Shown here piece after piece: positions 4,627-7,347 of a stretch of 7,347 nucleotides of DNA. The notes below the pieces were generated by a model. That model had not been told where the DNA came from and did not search any database. It worked only from the letters and a program-made list of their open reading frames with translations. Source of the stretch: an uncultured Lachnospiraceae bacterium (GTDB lineage: Bacteria; Bacillota; Clostridia; Lachnospirales; Lachnospiraceae); contig CAMWOK010000146.1 of assembly GCA_947175845.1 (NCBI GenBank), positions 1 through 7,347 on the forward strand. The letters run 5' to 3'. Position 1 is the first letter of the stretch. The number at the start of each line of letters is the position of its first letter. Both the position numbers and the translations under genes were made by a program.

Positions 4627-6741
4627 TTAAGCGATCAATGAAAGCACTCCCTGATTGCTCTGATTCATCTGTGCAAGCATTGCCTGACCTGCCTGCTGGA
4701 GAATGTTGGCGTTGGAATATGCTACCATCTCTTTTGCCATATCCGTGTCGCGAATCTGGCTCTCGGCCGCAGTCGTATTCTCCACAATATTATCGAGATT
4801 GTCGATTGTGTGCTCGAGACGGTTCTGACATGCGCCCAGCTCAGAGCGCTGTTCCGATACCCGCGCAAGCGCGAGTGCCACACGCTCTATGGAAAGTGTC
4901 GCAAGATCCTCTGTGCTGACATCCACCTGGTCGACTCCGATGCTCGCAGCGTCCATGGCATCAATGTAGACATGAATCTTATTGTTCATATCCGCGTCCG
5001 TCCCTGCATGAATCGCCGCGCCAAAACCTGTGATACGCCTGTTCGCCGCGTTCTGAAGCGGGCCGTCATTGTAGGAGCCTTTGCCGTTTGTGGCAGTGCC
5101 ACCCGCAAAGACATCATAGCCTGCAGGATATTTGTTCTCAACAGTATCGTTGACTATATCCAGCTTAAATAAGGTCGCCGGCGTGCCTGTCGTAATCGGA
5201 TTATCCTGTAAGATGTCATTCACTGTCGTAAAATTCCCAACTGCTCCACCCGATCCATTTCCCACAAATGCAGTCAAATCCTTCACAAATTTGATGGCGT
5301 CTGCATCTTTTGCAAACTTGCTTTCAAAATCGGTGATGGATGTCCTGCCTGTCAGACGTATAATGATATCCTGAAGACTGTCACCTCTGACCAAATCTCC
5401 AAGAACTGTGGCAAGCCCCTTTTTCATGGAAGCCGCATCCATATTTTTTCCGCCTGCAAGATATCCGAGATACATGCTTGCAAGGTATCCTGTTCCATAG
5501 TTGGAAGCATCTGCGCTCCCGCCGAGCGCATTTACCTGCAGCGCTGTGCTGATCTGGCTGTCACTTGTCGAAGTGTTGATTCCAAGACCGCCGTTCACCC
5601 AGTCATTTCCGTTATAATATCCACCGGCCGCAGTCTGTGCCATTCCTTCGATAAACCACTTGGGAAAGCGATCATCCGCATGAACGCCGTCCACTGTACC
5701 TGTCATGCCATTCGTGAGCGCCTCATCCATGAATGCATGCATCATTTCATGCACGATTGTGACTTCAAGCTCTTCTCTGGCACCCGGTTTCAGGTTTCCA
5801 CTTGCGTCATACAATGCATCTACGTTAACTGCCAGCTGGTACTGCAGGGTATCTGGAACTACACTTCCATCTGCATATGAATAATGTCCAAGCCTGACGT
5901 ATGCAAGTGTCTGTGGTCCCAGACCCGGATCCGTATTTCCGCCAAGCTTCAAGCCGATTCCGATACTGGAATTATTCAGAAAATCAAATGCAGGCGAAAA
6001 TGCACCTATAATTTCCTTAACCGCATTGGGCACAATCTGCTGCTGCAGCTGTGTTTTTAATGCATTGTACTTTGGATCCGTGCTTGTGGCGCTTCCTGCG
6101 GGCTTCTGTGTTGTACTGACTGCGTCATCTTGGATATAGATAATCTTGAGCCCGTCCGTCCCCGCGATATCCGCTGCAGTTACCTCCTGCCCAGCGTTTG
6201 CACCGCTCAGCGCTGTCAATTTTACCTTTGCTTTTTCCTTATCTTCCTCGTACTTTTTCCTGATTGCCTCAAACTTCCGGTCATTGATCGCCTGGTTGTA
6301 GGCACCTCTGCCGCCTTTTGAGAGACTTCCATTCAAAAGATATGTCTCGTTGAACTTCGTCGTCTCAGCCACTCTGTCAATCTCCGTGATGAGCTGTGAT
6401 ATCTCATCCTGGATATTCTGTCTGTCAGAAGCAGCATTTGTCCCGTTCGCCGCCTGCACGCAGAGTTCATTCATACGCTGAAGCATATCCTGAACTTCGC
6501 TGAGTGCGCCGTCTGCAATCTGCACCATCGAGATGCCGTCTTCCGAATTCTCTGTCGCCTTTGTCAGTCCTCTGACCTGCCGCCTCATCTTCTCAGATAT
6601 CGCCAGACCTGCTGCATCATCAGCAGCCCGGTTGATCCGATATCCGCTGGAGAGTTTCTCCGCTTTCCTTGATACTGTACCGCTTACTATAGATAATTGT
6701 CTCTGGCTGTTCATAGCCTTAAGATTGTGTGCTACTACCAT
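4627..6741 (-). CDS. Flagellinolysin: flagellin with an internal zinc metallopeptidase domain
   Basis: Predicted 704-residue flagellin in which the variable surface region is replaced by a protease. Flagellin D0/D1 lies at about 1-140 (EKLSSGYRINRAADDAAGLA, LQRMNELCVQAANGT) and about 570-704 (LGACQNRLEHTIDNLDN, QSNQGVLSLIA). Between them, after a charged helix at 150-175, is a gluzincin-type domain of roughly 350 residues. H331-E-M-M-H335 supplies two zinc ligands and the catalytic E332, and W362-F-I-E365-G supplies the likely third ligand 30 residues later. A Gly/Tyr-rich helix (GTGYLASMYLGYLAG, 416-430) follows. No catalytic residue is visibly missing. Flagellinolysins are a described family that displays active protease along the filament; the substrate is not predictable here. 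The start is set by AGGGGG about eight bases before the ATG. There are only two cysteines, C94 and C638, both in D1. It follows the TPR gene by about 125 bases and ends at its own terminator. Confidence 0.95.
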   Translation of the reverse strand: MVVAHNLKAMNSQRQLSIVSGTVSRKAEKLSSGYRINRAADDAAGLAISEKMRRQVRGLTKATENSEDGISMVQIADGALSEVQDMLQRMNELCVQAANGTNAASDRQNIQDEISQLITEIDRVAETTKFNETYLLNGSLSKGGRGAYNQAINDRKFEAIRKKYEEDKEKAKVKLTALSGANAGQEVTAADIAGTDGLKIIYIQDDAVSTTQKPAGSATSTDPKYNALKTQLQQQIVPNAVKEIIGAFSPAFDFLNNSSIGIGLKLGGNTDPGLGPQTLAYVRLGHYSYADGSVVPDTLQYQLAVNVDALYDASGNLKPGAREELEVTIVHEMMHAFMDEALTNGMTGTVDGVHADDRFPKWFIEGMAQTAAGGYYNGNDWVNGGLGINTSTSDSQISTALQVNALGGSADASNYGTGYLASMYLGYLAGGKNMDAASMKKGLATVLGDLVRGDSLQDIIIRLTGRTSITDFESKFAKDADAIKFVKDLTAFVGNGSGGAVGNFTTVNDILQDNPITTGTPATLFKLDIVNDTVENKYPAGYDVFAGGTATNGKGSYNDGPLQNAANRRITGFGAAIHAGTDADMNNKIHVYIDAMDAASIGVDQVDVSTEDLATLSIERVALALARVSEQRSELGACQNRLEHTIDNLDNIVENTTAAESQIRDTDMAKEMVAYSNANILQQAGQAMLAQMNQSNQGVLSLIA

Positions 6742-6849
6742 AAATTTGTCCCCCTGATTTCCATATCGTTAGGTGCCGCGTTAACCTCTTCCTTGAAGCG
6801 ACATATCTCAATTCCTGCCAGGCCTCACCTCCTTAAAAACCTCATTATA
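6742..6849 (-). promoter_or_regulatory. Flagellinolysin leader with -10-like box and several GGA motifs
   Basis: On the minus strand a perfect TATAAT lies at 6849-6844, but no acceptable -35 sits 16-18 bases before it; a CTGACA is only 14 bases away. Downstream, GGA triplets occur at 6832-6830, 6815-6813, 6792-6790, 6762-6760 and in the gene's own Shine-Dalgarno at 6751-6749. Three of them (AAGGA, CAGGA, CAAGGA) resemble the CsrA core ARGGA. No convincing sigma-28 promoter is present, so the gene may be read from this weak site or from the TPR gene upstream. Confidence 0.3.
6825..6834 (-). other. Extended Shine-Dalgarno without a canonical start codon
   Basis: AAGGAGGTGA matches the 16S rRNA anti-Shine-Dalgarno over ten bases, better than the site in front of the flagellinolysin gene. 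No ATG, GTG or TTG lies at working distance. A CTG at 6821-6819, six bases after AAGGAGG, would open a 28-codon frame (starting LAGIEICRF) whose TAG at 6737-6735 falls just inside the flagellinolysin start. CTG starts are rare, so translation is doubtful; the site may instead be a remnant of a lost gene or a protein-binding site. Confidence 0.3.
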
Positions 6850-6852
6850 CAC

Positions 6853-6874
6853 AACAGCTGCCGTGTCAGCTGTT
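6853..6874 (-). terminator. Weak hairpin at the end of the TPR gene
   Basis: AACAGCTG (6853-6860) and CAGCTGTT (6867-6874) form an 8-bp stem with a six-base loop that includes part of the TPR stop codon. The nearest T run on the minus strand (TTTTT, 6839-6835) begins 13 bases after the stem, too far for a standard intrinsic terminator. Some read-through into the flagellinolysin gene is therefore plausible. Confidence 0.3.
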
Positions 6875-7347
6875 CACTAAACGTTTTTTCTCCTCGACGC
6901 ACTGTTCATACTTCTCCCTGAAAATATCTGCCATCGCGTCGTTTCCCATCGCCTTATAAATATCCATAATGCGCTGATAACACGCTATCAGGCCCTCTCC
7001 GATGGTCGGTGCATCCTTCATCGTTGTCACCTTGATATACAGCATCAGAGCCTTGATTGTCTGGCCGTTGTCCATGAGAATATTGGCGTATGTATAAGTA
7101 TACTTTGCCGTGTGATACACGCCGCTATATTCTTCCAGAAGCGCAAGTGCATCGGACTGCCTCCGCTTTTCACAGTACGCCTTTGCAAGCGACATGATCA
7201 GTTCCGGGACATAGAGCTTCTCCGTGCTGTCAAGCAGGCGCATCCCCGTCTCATAACAGGCAATCGCAGCGTCAATGTCACCCAGCACAAAATGGGACTG
7301 CCCCATCTGAAAATGATTGTAAGCGTTCCCCGGATCTCGCTGCAGCG
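6866..7347 (-). CDS. TPR-repeat protein, C-terminal part; possibly the tail of a family 2 glycosyltransferase
   Basis: The frame is open to the window edge, so the Met at 7306 is probably internal: the residues before it (DPGNAYNHFQ) continue a TPR helix. About 160 residues are visible and are all helical. They include a good TPR unit, MGQSHFVLGDIDAAIACYETGMRL, spelled here as MGQSHF.LGD followed by AAIACYETGMRL, then further repeat-like helices (AKAYCEKRRQSDALALLEEY, YANILMDNGQTIKALMLYIK) and a last one around YKAMGNDAMADIFREKYEQC. This arrangement resembles the C-terminal TPR tail of SunS-like family 2 glycosyltransferases of Firmicutes, and the position beside flagellin genes would suit flagellin glycosylation. 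No catalytic part is in view, so that is inference. A stand-alone TPR scaffold or regulator is the alternative. It ends KRLVNSstop. Confidence 0.75.
   Translation of the reverse strand, partial: LQRDPGNAYNHFQMGQSHFVLGDIDAAIACYETGMRLLDSTEKLYVPELIMSLAKAYCEKRRQSDALALLEEYSGVYHTAKYTYTYANILMDNGQTIKALMLYIKVTTMKDAPTIGEGLIACYQRIMDIYKAMGNDAMADIFREKYEQCVEEKKRLVNS

Noticed and set aside
4627..6741. HEMMH as a chance match in an ordinary variable region
   Set aside because: It comes with a downstream WFIEG at gluzincin-like spacing and a Gly/Tyr-rich helix, in a region of the length known for flagellinolysin peptidase domains.
6763..6770. AACGATAT before the flagellinolysin gene as a sigma-28 -10 element
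   Set aside because: It matches six of eight bases, but no TAAA-like -35 sits 15-16 bases upstream, and the resulting leader would be too short to include the ribosome binding site.

Overview
The window looks like chromosomal DNA of a motile, gut-type Clostridia bacterium, most likely Lachnospiraceae. The evidence is two long flagellins of the style found in that family (MVV.HN start, LQRMNEL.VQAANGT in D1, QGVLSL. at the C-terminus), strong AAGGAGG ribosome binding sites, short intrinsic terminators and moderate GC with very AT-rich intergenic gaps. The assignment rests on family resemblance only; there is no rRNA or other marker gene here.

Layout. At the left edge, on the + strand, is the C-terminal part of a sodium:solute symporter (1-675). 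It converges on a minus-strand TauE/SafE-type exporter (853-1623), with a shared hairpin terminator at 791-828 between them. Everything else is on the minus strand and, read in the direction of transcription (right to left), is a flagellar filament locus: the end of a TPR protein, possibly the tail of a glycosyltransferase (6866-7347); a 704-residue flagellin with an internal zinc metallopeptidase, i.e. a flagellinolysin (4627-6741); a 114-residue mini-flagellin that keeps only the D0-type ends of flagellin (4013-4357); and a conventional long flagellin with a large variable centre (1773-3665). Each of the three flagellin-family genes has its own terminator.

Regulation. The conventional flagellin has a near-perfect sigma-28 (FliA/SigD) promoter (TAAA-N15-TCCGATAT) and a leader of about 170 nt. 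The mini-flagellin instead has a near-consensus housekeeping promoter (TTGACA-N17-TACAAT) in a gap with seven copies of TGACA/TGTCA, which looks like an operator region. The flagellinolysin leader has no clear promoter but carries an extended Shine-Dalgarno sequence far from any canonical start and several GGA motifs.

How the genes may work together (inference): the conventional flagellin and the flagellinolysin would co-assemble into a filament displaying many copies of a protease, the TPR protein may belong to a flagellin-modifying enzyme, and the mini-flagellin could be exported, bind a flagellin chaperone, or tune assembly. Flagellinolysins are already described as a family. The least familiar item is the D0-only mini-flagellin with its separate promoter and repeat-rich control region.
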